Positions 1 to 8,904 of a DNA stretch of 32,365 nucleotides are shown in pieces; position 1 is the stretch's first letter, and each line of letters begins with the position of its first letter. Position numbers and translations under genes: made by a program. The notes under the pieces are model-generated. The model had not been told where the DNA came from. It worked only from the letters and a program-made list of their open reading frames with translations, and searched no databases. Source of the stretch: Solirubrobacteraceae bacterium. Its GTDB lineage: Bacteria; Actinomycetota; Thermoleophilia; Solirubrobacterales; Solirubrobacteraceae. The DNA is taken from assembly GCA_030655275.1 (NCBI GenBank), contig JAURVW010001349.1, positions 1-32,365 on the forward strand. The letters are read 5' to 3'.

Positions 1-291
1 CCCGCCGAGGCCGTCGCCGGTGCCCACGCGATCTACACCGACGTGTGGGTGAGCATGGGCGACGAGGACACCGCCGAGGAGCGCACCGCCGCGCTGCGTC
101 CGTACCGGATCGACGACGCGTTGCTCGACGCCGCCGCCGACGGCGCCATCGCGCTCCACTGCCTCCCCGCTCACCCGGGCGACGAGATCACCGAGTCGGT
201 GCTCTACGGCGACCGCCAGCGCATCTGGGACCAGGCCGAGAACCGCCGCCACGCACAGAAGGCGCTGCTCGAGTTCCTGCTCGAAGCCTGA
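1..291 (+). CDS. argF: Ornithine carbamoyltransferase, C-terminal part (5' truncated by window)
   Basis: Frame 1 reads ...AHAIYTDVWVSMGDEDTAEERTAALRPYRIDDALL...ALHCLPAHPGDEITESVLYG...QAENRRHAQKALLEFLLEA*; the HCLPAH motif and C-terminal layout are typical of OTCase. Confidence 0.95.
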   Translation, partial: PAEAVAGAHAIYTDVWVSMGDEDTAEERTAALRPYRIDDALLDAAADGAIALHCLPAHPGDEITESVLYGDRQRIWDQAENRRHAQKALLEFLLEA

Positions 292-528
292 GCCCGATGG
301 CGCTGCACGGCGCCTGAATCGGAGAGGGGCTCACCCTGAGGACGGCGTGCCTCACATCGCCGCTTTCTGTGCGACTCGGCACGCATCGGGTCCACGGCGC
401 GCCCGCTCCCACCGAACCGCTGTCCCGTAGGGCACACTGGGCGACTGATGCCGTGGTTTCGCGCGGCGTCTGCACGCGCTCCGCGGCGCCCGAGGCCACC
501 CGATGATCCACCCTGTGAAACCACCACT

Positions 529-1332
529 ATGGAAGATCACCAGTCGGCCTCTGGCATCCACGGTGCACGCACATCCGCTGCACGCCACCACGCCATCAGC
601 CGCCCGGCCGCTGTGACTCCTCGCAAGCCACCGAGCGAAGACCACGTCCGCGACGCCTTCAGCGAGGTCGGCGACGCGCTGCAGCGTGCCGTGGTGCTCT
701 CCTCCGATCGCGTGCAGTCGGTCTTCGAGGACGCCGTCCTGCGCGGCCGCATGACGCGCCGCGACGCCGAGGAGCTGGCCGCGAGCCTCGTCTCGCTCGG
801 CCGCGAGCAGGCGCTCGAGTTGCGCAGCGAGGTCGACGCGATCGCCCGCGCGATCCCGGCGAAGGTGGCCGACGTGGCCGATGCCGTCGATCCGCGCAGC
901 AAGCGCCGGCGCAAGAAGCTGCGCGACGAGGAGCAGGAGGAGTCGCGCCGCGAGGCCGCTCGCTTCGTGAGCGCCGAGGCGTTCGCCGGCCGCCCGAAGG
1001 GGCAGCCCGCGTCTGCTGCGGCCGACGCCCCGGCCCCCGAGAAGTCGGGAGCCGCGAAGAAGCCCGCCGCCGCCGCGAAGAAGTCGACGGCCGCGAAGAA
1101 GCCGGCCGCGGCCAAGAAGCCCGCCGCCGCGAAGAAGCCCAAGGCACCGGTCAAGGCACCGGCGGCGACCGCGCCCGGGAAGGCCCCCGCCGACCCCTCA
1201 GCGCTTACGGTGAAGGAGCTCGTCGCGCTGCTGCCGACGCTCGCACCATCCGAACTCACGGTCCTTCGGACGCGGGAGGCCGCCGGCAAGGGCCGCGCCA
1301 CCGTCCTGAAGGCCATCGACGCAAAGGCGTAG
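529..1332 (+). CDS. Coiled-coil/phasin-like protein with histone H1-like Lys/Ala/Pro-rich segment (start uncertain; ORF opens at 448, GTG at about 613 also possible)
   Basis: Helical region DHVRDAFSEVGDALQRAVVLSSDRVQSVFEDAVLRGRMTRRDAEELAASLVSLGREQALELRSEVDAIA, then KKPAAAAKKSTAAKKPAAAKKPAAAKKPKAPVKAPAA, then a short C-terminal module LTVKELVALLPTLAPSELTVLRTREAAGKGRATVLKAIDAKA. Confidence 0.75.
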   Translation: MEDHQSASGIHGARTSAARHHAISRPAAVTPRKPPSEDHVRDAFSEVGDALQRAVVLSSDRVQSVFEDAVLRGRMTRRDAEELAASLVSLGREQALELRSEVDAIARAIPAKVADVADAVDPRSKRRRKKLRDEEQEESRREAARFVSAEAFAGRPKGQPASAAADAPAPEKSGAAKKPAAAAKKSTAAKKPAAAKKPAAAKKPKAPVKAPAATAPGKAPADPSALTVKELVALLPTLAPSELTVLRTREAAGKGRATVLKAIDAKA

Positions 1333-1334
1333 GC

Positions 1335-1766
1335 ATGTCTGCCGACCCCCGCAAGCGCTCGCTCGCCGAGCGCATCTTCGGCCCCGTGTCCGTCTTCGCC
1401 CTGTTCACGACGACCGGCATCCTGCACCTCGCGAAGCCCGGCACGTACGAGCAGATCATGCCGCCGCAGCTGCCCGCGCCCCACGAGCTCGTGATCATCA
1501 GCGGCGTCGCGGAGATCGTCGGCGGCGCGCTCTTCCTCTTCCCGCGGACCCGCCGGTTCGGCGCCTGGTACCTCATCGCGCTCCTGATCGCGGTGTTCCC
1601 GTCGAACGTCTACATGGCGTCGCAGGAGAAGTTCCACAAGATGGTGCCGGGCGGCGAAGCGTCGCTCATCGCGCGCCTGCCGATCCAGTTCCTCATGATC
1701 TGGTGGCTGCATCGCCTCGCGAAGCGCACCTCCCCTTCCCAGACGACCGCCAAGGTGACGGCATGA
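1335..1766 (+). CDS. DoxX-like small membrane protein
   Basis: 143 aa, several hydrophobic helices, FTTTGILHLAKPGTYEQIMPPQLPAPHELVIISGVAEIVGGALFLFPRTRRFGAWYLIALLIAVFPSNVYMA; DoxX-like pattern. Confidence 0.8.
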   Translation: MSADPRKRSLAERIFGPVSVFALFTTTGILHLAKPGTYEQIMPPQLPAPHELVIISGVAEIVGGALFLFPRTRRFGAWYLIALLIAVFPSNVYMASQEKFHKMVPGGEASLIARLPIQFLMIWWLHRLAKRTSPSQTTAKVTA

Positions 1767-3355
1767 GTTCCACTGCCGACGAGACCCCGGCCGACGTCCT
1801 CGCCTCGAGCGACGCGACCACCGTCGACCCCATCGAAGGGGCTGCCGGCACTGCGCCGGTCAACTCCGCCGACACGGCCGATGCCCCCGTTCCCGAGCCC
1901 GCCGACGACGGCCTTCCGCCGCTGCGCGCGGAGCTCTCCGAGAACCGTCCGACGAAGCCGTTCGAGAACCGCCCCGACCGCGGCGACCGCATCGAGCTGA
2001 CCGTCGACCGCTTCGCCCACGGTGGCGCAGGCGTCGCGCGGATGGAGGGCGGCTACGTCGTCTTCGTCACGGGCGCGATTCCAGGCGACCGCGTCCTGGC
2101 CGAGGTCGGCAAGCGCAAGCGCTCCTACGCCGAGGCCCGCACGATCGAGCTCCTCGAGCCGTCGCCCGATCGCGTGGAGCCGAAGGGCGACCACCCCGGC
2201 GCGCCGTGGCAGGTGCTCACCTACGAGCGTCAGCTCAAGGAGAAGGCGGATCAGGTCAAGGACGCGATGCAGCGCCTCGGCCACTTCGAGGATCCGCCGA
2301 TGCGGCCGATCGTCCCGGCCGTCGAACAGTGGCGTTACCGCAACAAGATCGAGTTCTCGTTCGCGCCCGACGACACCAACGATCCTGCCAAGAAGGGCAT
2401 CGCCTGCGGCTTCCACCCGCCCGGTGAGTGGTGGCGCGTGGTCGACGTGGAGGACTTCACCCTCGCGTCCGAGGCCATGAACGACGTGCGCGCGCAGGTC
2501 GTCGCGTGGGCGCGCGAGCACCAGATCCCGGCGTTCGACCGCCGGGCCCGTACCGGCATCCTGCGCAACCTCGTGATCCGCGAGGGCAAGCGCACCGGCC
2601 AGCTGCAGGCCCGGCTCGTGGTCGGCGGCGGCAAGTTCGACGTCGACTCGCTCATCGACGCGGTCGATGTCGACGGCCTCCTGCTCACGAAGACCGATGC
2701 GCAGTCCGAGACCACCCACGGTGGCGAGACGCGCATCCTCAAGGGCAAGGAGCGCCTGGAGGAGGAGCTCCACGGGATCACGTACAAGATCTCCGCCGAG
2801 GCGTTCTTCCAGACGAACACGCTCATGGCCGAGGAGCTCTATTCGATCGTGCGCGACGCGGCCGCCCTCGAGGGCTGGGAGCGGCTCGTCGACCTGTACT
2901 GCGGCATCGGCACGATCGGGCTCACGCTCGCCTCGCGCGTGGGTGAGCTGTGGGGCATCGAGTCGATCCCCGAGGCGATCAACGACGCGATGATGGTCGC
3001 GCAGCGCGAGGGTCTCGACAAGGCGAACTTCGTCGCGGGCGACGTGCGCGTCGCCCTCCCGGCGCTCCTGGAGCGTGGCTTCAAGCCGGACGTCGCCGTC
3101 GTCGACCCGCCCCGCGCGGGCCTCTCGCAGAAGGTGGTCCGGCGGGTCGTCGACGCCGCACCCCGTCGCATCGTCTACGTGTCGTGCAACCCGACGACGC
3201 TCGCGCCGAACGCGCGTCAGCTCGTCGACGCGGGCTACGTGCTCAAGTCGGTCCAGCCGGTCGACATGTTCCCCCAGACGCCCCACATCGAGGCCGTCTC
3301 CGTGTTCGAGCGCGGCCCGAACGGCGTGCAGAACCCGGACCGCGACGAGAAGTAG
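1763..3355 (+). CDS. Class I SAM-dependent RNA methyltransferase, TrmA/RlmD (RumA) family
   Basis: TRAM-like N-terminal region (GDRIELTVDRFAHGGAGVARMEGGYVVFVTGAIPGDRV), VDLYCGIGTIGLTLASRV, DPPRAGLSQKVV and the catalytic VYVSCNPTTLAPNARQL motif. ATGA overlap with the upstream DoxX-like gene. Confidence 0.92.
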   Translation: MSSTADETPADVLASSDATTVDPIEGAAGTAPVNSADTADAPVPEPADDGLPPLRAELSENRPTKPFENRPDRGDRIELTVDRFAHGGAGVARMEGGYVVFVTGAIPGDRVLAEVGKRKRSYAEARTIELLEPSPDRVEPKGDHPGAPWQVLTYERQLKEKADQVKDAMQRLGHFEDPPMRPIVPAVEQWRYRNKIEFSFAPDDTNDPAKKGIACGFHPPGEWWRVVDVEDFTLASEAMNDVRAQVVAWAREHQIPAFDRRARTGILRNLVIREGKRTGQLQARLVVGGGKFDVDSLIDAVDVDGLLLTKTDAQSETTHGGETRILKGKERLEEELHGITYKISAEAFFQTNTLMAEELYSIVRDAAALEGWERLVDLYCGIGTIGLTLASRVGELWGIESIPEAINDAMMVAQREGLDKANFVAGDVRVALPALLERGFKPDVAVVDPPRAGLSQKVVRRVVDAAPRRIVYVSCNPTTLAPNARQLVDAGYVLKSVQPVDMFPQTPHIEAVSVFERGPNGVQNPDRDEK

Positions 3356-3413
3356 TCAGCGCGGCGCTGCCGGCCAGCTCGACGCTGGCTGCGGCGTCAG
3401 CGGGCCTCTGGGG

Positions 3414-3463
3414 GCCGAACGTCGAAATTCACCCCCGGCGAGGGGTGAATCGCGACGTTCGGC
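3414..3463. repeat. Intergenic hairpin repeat, copy 1 (22-nt arms, 6-nt loop)
   Basis: GCCGAACGTCGAAATTCACCCC-CGGCGA-GGGGTGAATCGCGACGTTCGGC; arms complementary except 2 positions. Confidence 0.85.
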
Positions 3464-3518
3464 AGTCGTGAACGGGGCGTGATCGCCGCCCCTACGCGGC
3501 GCTGCGCCGCGTAGCCTG

Positions 3519-3950
3519 ATGGTCATGCTTCGCTACTCCGTTCCCAGCGCCGCCGACGCGGACGTCGCCTGGGCCCTCGTCGCCGAGCCGTCGCGCTGGC
3601 ATGAGTGGTCGCCGCACGTGCGGGGCGCGTGGGGGCTCGGCGACGGCGAGGTCGAGAGCTCGGCCCTCGGTGCTGCGCGCCTCTTCGGCGTGCTGCCGGT
3701 GCCGGCCCGCATCGACATCGTCGAGAAGTCCGCGGAGCGCCGCCACTGGGTCTGGAAGGTCGGCCTGGTGAAGATCGATCACGAGGTGCGCACCGATCCG
3801 GACGGCTGCACCATCGTACTCACCTGCCACGCCCCGGCCGCGCTCGAGCCAGTGATCCGCTTCACCTATTGGCCCATCGTGAAGCTGCTCGTCGACCGCC
3901 TCGCCACGGTCGCCGAGGACGCGCTCCCGCGCACACCCGCCTACGCCTGA
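3519..3950 (+). CDS. SRPBCC (START-like) family protein
   Basis: LRYSVPSAADADVAWALVAEPSRWHEWSPHVRGAWGLGDGEVE...ARIDIVEKSAERRHWVWKVGLVKIDHEV..., typical polyketide cyclase/SRPBCC pattern. Confidence 0.8.
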   Translation: MVMLRYSVPSAADADVAWALVAEPSRWHEWSPHVRGAWGLGDGEVESSALGAARLFGVLPVPARIDIVEKSAERRHWVWKVGLVKIDHEVRTDPDGCTIVLTCHAPAALEPVIRFTYWPIVKLLVDRLATVAEDALPRTPAYA

Positions 3951-4011
3951 GGGCAGGCGTCACCTGAGGGCTGGCGAGGAACTGGAGTCCCGGCTCGGCC
4001 CCGGCGGCGCT

Positions 4012-4926
4012 TCAGCCGTCGACGACCTGCTTCGCGAGGGCGAGCGCGCCCTCGCGGCTGCGGGCGACGGCCATGAACCGGCCGACGTGGCAGAAGACGG
4101 CATCGTCGACACCCGTGGCGGCCTGCAGCTCCTCGCCCTCGAGACCGGCCCAGGCCTCCGGGAAGTCCTTGCGGTTGTCGAAGTTGCCGGTGTCGGCAGG
4201 GACGGCCTGGACGCCCCAGTCGGCGGTGCCGCGCGGGTAGATCACGACGAGGGCGTCGGGCGCCTCCTTCATCACGATCGCCTTCCACGGCAGGCCGCGG
4301 TCGAACTCGATGAGGCGGCCGTCGGGGGCCTTCTCGATCGCCTGTCGCACGAGGCCGGTCGCGCGGGCGCGGGCCTGCGACGACGCGATCTCGCGGCGCA
4401 GGATGCCGTCGGCGAGCATGAGCGCCTCGCCGAAGCCGGACTGCTCGGAGGCCTCGCGGTCGGGGTCGTCCCAGGACGGGCCGTACGACGCGATGAGTCG
4501 ACCCAGGTGGTAGGGCGAGACACCATCGAAGACAGCGTCGGTGATGAGTTCCTGGCCGTTGTCGCCGGCGTCGATCGGCGCGACAAGAGCCTGGTCGAGC
4601 TCCTCGGCGATCGCCTCGCTGCCGCACACCTGTGGTCCGAGCTCGCGCCAGACGAGTCCGAACGAGGCGTACCGGATGCCGTTGGGCCGCTCGCCGGCGT
4701 CGCCCTGGTGGTGGTCGAAGTCGCCGGTGGTCGGGTCGTACTTGCGGCCGACGTCGACCCGCAGGTCGCAGAGGGCGAGCGCATCGGAGTCGCGCGTGCG
4801 GATGATCCCGATCGCGCCGTGGGCGAGCCGAAGGGTGGCGAGGGCGAACACCTCGTCGGCGTGGAACGAACCGGAGTGCGTCCCTACGCGCAGGGGCTCA
4901 GCGGCGGGGGTCTGCTCGTCGCTCAT
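4012..4926 (-). CDS. MYG1 family (UPF0160) protein, putative metal-dependent phosphoesterase/nuclease
   Basis: VGTHSGSFHADEVFALATLRL, DVGRKYDPTTGDFDHHQGDAGERPNGIRYASFGLVWRELG, FCHVGRFMAVARSREGALALA; the SGSFHADE and FDHHQ motifs are diagnostic of MYG1. Confidence 0.92.
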   Translation of the reverse strand: MSDEQTPAAEPLRVGTHSGSFHADEVFALATLRLAHGAIGIIRTRDSDALALCDLRVDVGRKYDPTTGDFDHHQGDAGERPNGIRYASFGLVWRELGPQVCGSEAIAEELDQALVAPIDAGDNGQELITDAVFDGVSPYHLGRLIASYGPSWDDPDREASEQSGFGEALMLADGILRREIASSQARARATGLVRQAIEKAPDGRLIEFDRGLPWKAIVMKEAPDALVVIYPRGTADWGVQAVPADTGNFDNRKDFPEAWAGLEGEELQAATGVDDAVFCHVGRFMAVARSREGALALAKQVVDG

Positions 4927-5177
4927 CCGCAAGAACCTACCCAGGAACACGGGCTGGCGGCGAGGACGTTCTACGTATGAGTCGGTCTCGAAAGAGGCCA
5001 GGGATGTCCGTTTCGCAGGTGCTCTGCAGAGCGCCCACGTGGAAACCTCCAGAAACCGGCTGGATTTCCGGGGGTTCGTGGCCCCGAGCCGCGGGCCGGG
5101 CCGCTCCATCCGGTCGACGGAGCGGCTTGTGATGGGACTCACGCCTCAGTGGCGCGGACATGCCATCTTGCGGGCGA

Positions 5178-6065
5178 TCAGGCGACGGAGGCGACGGCTT
5201 CCGTCGTCGGTTCCTTCGTCGCGCCACCCGACTTGCGCAGCGTCGCCAAGCCGTAGGCGGCCATGAACTCGAGCGTCAGCACGCACACGATGGCGCCGCC
5301 GGTGGAGGCGTCGAGGTGGTAGCTGAGGTACGTGCCGAGGACGCACGCCACGACGCTCGTGCCGACCGCGATCGCGAGCATCCGGTCGAAGCGGTCCGTG
5401 AGGAGATAGGCCGTCGCGCCGGGCGTGATGAGCATCGCGACCACGAGCACGATCCCGACGGCCTGCAGGGCGACGATCACGGTGAGCGCGAGCGCCCCGA
5501 GCAGCAGGGCCTCGAGGCGACGCGGCGAGAGGCCGATCGCGTGGGCATGCGTGGGGTCGAACGCGTAGAGCACGAGGTCGCGGCGCTTGAAGAGCAGCAC
5601 CGAGACCACGATCACGCCGATCACGATCGAGGTGATGATGTCGCTGTCGCTCACGCCGAGGACGTTGCCGAACAGGATGTGGTTGAGGTCGATGTTCGAC
5701 GGGATCACGCTGATGAGCACGAGCCCGAGCGCGAAGAGGCCCGTGAAGACGATGCCGATCGCGGCATCCTCCTTCACCTTGCTCGTGCGGTTGAGGCCGC
5801 CGATCATCGCGACCGCTCCCGAGCCGAAGATGAAGGCGCCGATCGCGAACGGCGCGCCGATCACGTAGGAGAGCACCACGCCGGGCAGCACGGCGTGGGA
5901 GACGGCGTCACCCATGAGCGACCAGCCGAGGAGCGTGAGCCAGCAGGAGAGGACCGCGCACGTGATGCCGCAGACGGTCGCCACGAGCAGCGCGTACTGC
6001 ACGAACGTGTAGTCGAGCGGCTCGGTGAACCAGGTGAAGAGCCCGGCGTTGACGAGGAAGTTCAT
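5178..6065 (-). CDS. Metal (Mn/Zn) ABC transporter permease, ABC-3 family
   Basis: 295 aa polytopic protein: YALLVATVCGITCAVLSCWLTLLGWSLMGDAVSHAVLPGVVLSYVIGAPFAIGAFIFG, AVGIVLVVAMLITPGATAYLLTDRFDRML; ABC-3 signature. Starts with a 4-bp overlap on the ATPase stop. Confidence 0.93.
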   Translation of the reverse strand: MNFLVNAGLFTWFTEPLDYTFVQYALLVATVCGITCAVLSCWLTLLGWSLMGDAVSHAVLPGVVLSYVIGAPFAIGAFIFGSGAVAMIGGLNRTSKVKEDAAIGIVFTGLFALGLVLISVIPSNIDLNHILFGNVLGVSDSDIITSIVIGVIVVSVLLFKRRDLVLYAFDPTHAHAIGLSPRRLEALLLGALALTVIVALQAVGIVLVVAMLITPGATAYLLTDRFDRMLAIAVGTSVVACVLGTYLSYHLDASTGGAIVCVLTLEFMAAYGLATLRKSGGATKEPTTEAVASVA

Positions 6066-6820
6066 GCCGCGACCTCGTGGAGCTGAAGGGCAGAGGCGGG
6101 GACGAACCCGCCGAAGGCCTTGGCGAGTGGCTCGGGCCGCAGGACCTCGTCGGCGGTGCCGCGGGCGACGATCCGGCGGTTGATCAGCGCGATCTCGTCG
6201 CACAGCTCGGGCACGGCGATGAGGTCGTGGGTGGAGACCAGGATCGTGCGTCCCTCGGCGGCGAGGTCGCGCAGGAGGGTGGTGATCGTCGCCTCGCTGC
6301 GCTTGTCGACGCCGGCGAACGGCTCGTCGAGCAGGAGCAGCTCGGCGCCCTGGGCGAGGCCGCGCGCGACGAACGCACGCTTGCGCTGACCGCCGGAGAG
6401 TGCGCCGATCTGGCGGCTGGCGAGGTCGGTCAGCTCCACGCGCTCGAGGGCGCGGTCGATGGCCTCGTGGTCCTCGGGGCGCAGGCGACGGCGGGTGCCG
6501 AGCTTGCCGTACCGGCCCATCGCGACGACGTCGCGCACCGAGACGGGGAATGCCCAGTCGACGTCCTCGTTCTGCGGGGCATAGGCGACGCGGCCGCTGC
6601 GGCGGGCCGCCAGCGAGTCGCCGCCGAACAGCTCGATCGAGCCGGACGACGGCTTCACGAGCCCCATCAGCGCCTTGAACAGCGTCGACTTGCCCGAGCC
6701 GTTCATGCCGATCAAGCCGTGCACGAGGCCTCCCTCGATCTCGAGGTCGACGCCGTCGAGGGCGACCGTGCCGCCGTACCCGACGTGCAGTCCGCGGACG
6801 GACGCGACGGAGTTCGTCAT
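6062..6820 (-). CDS. Metal (Mn/Zn) ABC transporter ATP-binding protein
   Basis: Walker A GMNGSGKSTL, signature LSGGQRKRAFVARGLAQ, Walker B LLLLDEPFAGVD, H-loop STHDL. Confidence 0.95.
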   Translation of the reverse strand: MTNSVASVRGLHVGYGGTVALDGVDLEIEGGLVHGLIGMNGSGKSTLFKALMGLVKPSSGSIELFGGDSLAARRSGRVAYAPQNEDVDWAFPVSVRDVVAMGRYGKLGTRRRLRPEDHEAIDRALERVELTDLASRQIGALSGGQRKRAFVARGLAQGAELLLLDEPFAGVDKRSEATITTLLRDLAAEGRTILVSTHDLIAVPELCDEIALINRRIVARGTADEVLRPEPLAKAFGGFVPASALQLHEVAA

Positions 6821-7773
6821 GACTGGGGCTCCTTCGCGCCGAGGCCGGCAGCGATCGTGGTGGCGTCCTTGCGGAGCAGTTCGAGGTAGGACGGGACGGG
6901 CCCGTCCGGCTTGGAGAGGGAGTCGACGTAGAGGGTGCCGGCGAAGCGCGACCCGGACTCGCTGGCGACGCGCTCCTGGCCCTTCGCGCTCACGGTCGAC
7001 TCGCAGAACACGCCGGGGACCTTGCGGTCGCGGACGAACCGCACGACGGCCGCGATCTGCTGCGGCGTGCCCTGCTGCTCGGCGTTTACCGGCCACAGGT
7101 ACATCTCGTCGAGGTCCAGGTCGCGGGCGAGGTAGGCGAAGGCGCCCTCGCAGGTGACGAGCGCGCGCTGGTTCGCGGGGAGCTTGGCGAGGTCGGCCTT
7201 CACCTCGTCGCCGACCTCCTTCAGCTTCGCGGTGTAGGCGGCGGCGTTCTTGGTGAAGGTGGCGGCGCCCTGCGGGTCGAGCTTCGTGAGCGCCTTGCGA
7301 ATGTTCTCCACGTAGATCACGGCGTTGTCGGTCGACATCCACGCGTGCGGGTTCGCCTTGCCGGCGTACTCGCTCTCGCCCTCGATCGGGATGGGGATGA
7401 TGCCGTCGGTGAGCGTGACCGAGTCGACGCGCGCACGGCTCACGAACTGCTCGAACCATCGCTCGAGCCCAAGGCCGTTCTCAAGGATCAGGTCGGCCTT
7501 GGCGGCGTTCTTGAGGTCGCTCGGGGTGGGCTCGTAGCCGTGCACCTCGGCGCCGGGCTTCGTGATCGAGGCGACGTTCACCCGGTCGCCGGCGACCTCA
7601 CGGGCCATGTCTGCGATCACGGTGAAGGTGGTGAGGACGGTCTTGCGACCGTCGGCGCTCGCAGTCTCCTCGTCGGTCCCGCAGCCGGCCACGCCGACGC
7701 CGAAGAGGGCAGTTGCGAAGAGGAGAGCGAGGACGCGCCACCGTGAGGCGCGACGAAGTGAAGGTTTAGCCAT
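6817..7773 (-). CDS. Metal ABC transporter substrate-binding lipoprotein (ZnuA/TroA superfamily, probably Mn-type)
   Basis: Lipobox ...FGVGVAGCG, VLTTFTVIADMAREVAGDRVNV, HGYEPTPSDL, NPHAWMS, CEGAFAYLARDLDL, VFCESTVS; EGAF and ESTVS resemble SitA/PsaA Mn-binding proteins. Start taken at MAKPSLRRAS. Confidence 0.92.
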   Translation of the reverse strand: MAKPSLRRASRWRVLALLFATALFGVGVAGCGTDEETASADGRKTVLTTFTVIADMAREVAGDRVNVASITKPGAEVHGYEPTPSDLKNAAKADLILENGLGLERWFEQFVSRARVDSVTLTDGIIPIPIEGESEYAGKANPHAWMSTDNAVIYVENIRKALTKLDPQGAATFTKNAAAYTAKLKEVGDEVKADLAKLPANQRALVTCEGAFAYLARDLDLDEMYLWPVNAEQQGTPQQIAAVVRFVRDRKVPGVFCESTVSAKGQERVASESGSRFAGTLYVDSLSKPDGPVPSYLELLRKDATTIAAGLGAKEPQS

Positions 7774-7782
7774 GCCTAAACC
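7763..7782. promoter_or_regulatory. DtxR/MntR-like operator overlapping the start codon of the metal-binding lipoprotein
   Basis: Minus strand GGTTTAGGCATGGCTAAACC: 7-bp inverted arms around CATG, with the ATG start inside the palindrome; located at the head of the metal ABC operon. Confidence 0.6.
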
Positions 7783-7928
7783 ATAGTCGGTCAGTCTGAA
7801 CAAATGAAGAGGGCCCGTGGACGAAACCCTGAGTCGCTCGGCCTGATCGGCCCGGACGGCGGGCGCCGGCGGGGAGCAAGATGGCTCTCACGTTCGGTTC
7901 AGGGAGCCCTCGGTAGAGTCCCGCGCCG

Positions 7929-8795
7929 ATGCTGCTCGCCGCTGCCGACCCGCTGAACTTCTTCGAGGCGATCGTCCTCGGGATCGTGCAGGGCCTCACC
8001 GAGTTCCTGCCGATCTCGTCGAGCGCCCATATCCGGATCGCGTCGGCCTTCGCCGGCTGGGGCGACCCGGGCGCGGCCTTCACGGCCGTCACGCAGATCG
8101 GCACCGAGATCGCGGTCGTCCTGTACTTCCGCAAAGACCTCATCCGGATCCTCACGGCCTGGTTCAAGTCGTTGCCCGCGCGCAAGTGGCCGACCGACCC
8201 GGACGCGCGCATGGGTTGGCTCGTGATCATGGGCACCCTGCCCGTCGTGATCCTCGGGCTCTTCCTGGAGTCACCGATCGACTCCGCCTTCCGCGACCTG
8301 CGCCTGATCGCCGTCACGCTGATCGTGTTCGGCCTGCTGCTCGGCTGGGCCGACCGCGTGTCGCGCTCCGAACGCGAGCTGAAGGACCTCACCGTCAAGC
8401 ACGGCCTGATCTACGGCTTCGCCCAGGCGATGGCGCTGATCCCGGGCGTCTCTCGCTCCGGTGGCACGATCACCGCGGGCCGGCTCCTCGGCTACTCCCG
8501 TGAGGCCGCGACGCGGTACGCGTTCCTGCTGGCGCTGCCGGCCGTGTTCGGCTCCGGCGTCTACAAGCTCAAGGACATCGGCGGCTCGGAGCAGGCCACC
8601 GGCTGGGGCCCGACCATCGCGGCGACGATCGTCGCCTTCTTCGTCGGCTACGCCGTGATCGCCTGGCTCATGCAGTACCTCAAGACGCGCTCGTACGCGC
8701 CGTTCGTGTTCTACCGCGTCGGCCTCGGCGTGCTGCTGCTGGTGCTCGTGTTCTCCGGCGCGATCGACCCCGACAGCGGGTACGTCGCGCCGTAG
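7929..8795 (+). CDS. uppP: Undecaprenyl-diphosphatase
   Basis: EAIVLGIVQGLTEFLPISSSAHIRI and ALIPGVSRSGGTITAGRLLGYSREAATRYAFLLALPAV: canonical BacA/UppP motifs. Confidence 0.97.
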   Translation: MLLAAADPLNFFEAIVLGIVQGLTEFLPISSSAHIRIASAFAGWGDPGAAFTAVTQIGTEIAVVLYFRKDLIRILTAWFKSLPARKWPTDPDARMGWLVIMGTLPVVILGLFLESPIDSAFRDLRLIAVTLIVFGLLLGWADRVSRSERELKDLTVKHGLIYGFAQAMALIPGVSRSGGTITAGRLLGYSREAATRYAFLLALPAVFGSGVYKLKDIGGSEQATGWGPTIAATIVAFFVGYAVIAWLMQYLKTRSYAPFVFYRVGLGVLLLVLVFSGAIDPDSGYVAP

Positions 8796-8797
8796 GG

Positions 8798-8816
8798 CGG
8801 GCCGCGCCGCGGCCCG
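8798..8816 (+). terminator. GC-rich hairpin just downstream of uppP
   Basis: CGGGCCGC-GCC-GCGGCCCG, perfect 8-bp stem starting 2 nt after the uppP stop; no T-tract, so terminator function is inferred from position. Confidence 0.45.
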
Positions 8817-8832
8817 ACGGTCGGTCGGTCGG

Positions 8833-8877
8833 GTGGGCTGGATTGACCGCGCTATTCGCCGTCAACGGAGCCCACGA
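8833..8877. repeat. 45-bp palindromic direct repeat, copy 1
   Basis: GTGGGCTGGATTGACCGCGCTATTCGCCGTCAACGGAGCCCACGA; differs at one position from copy 2; contains inverted arms GTGGGCT/AGCCCAC and TTGAC/GTCAA. Confidence 0.85.
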
Positions 8878-8904
8878 GGGTCCGGGCGAGTCGCGCGGTT
8901 TGTC

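Noticed and set aside
1610-3286. 558-aa minus-strand ORF
   Set aside because: Shadow of the TrmA/RlmD-family gene; Arg/Asp/His/Val-rich reverse-frame composition and no recognisable motifs.
5021-5032. 12-bp palindrome GCTCTGCAGAGC upstream of the MYG1 gene
   Set aside because: Short enough to occur by chance in high-GC sequence; no known operator matched.
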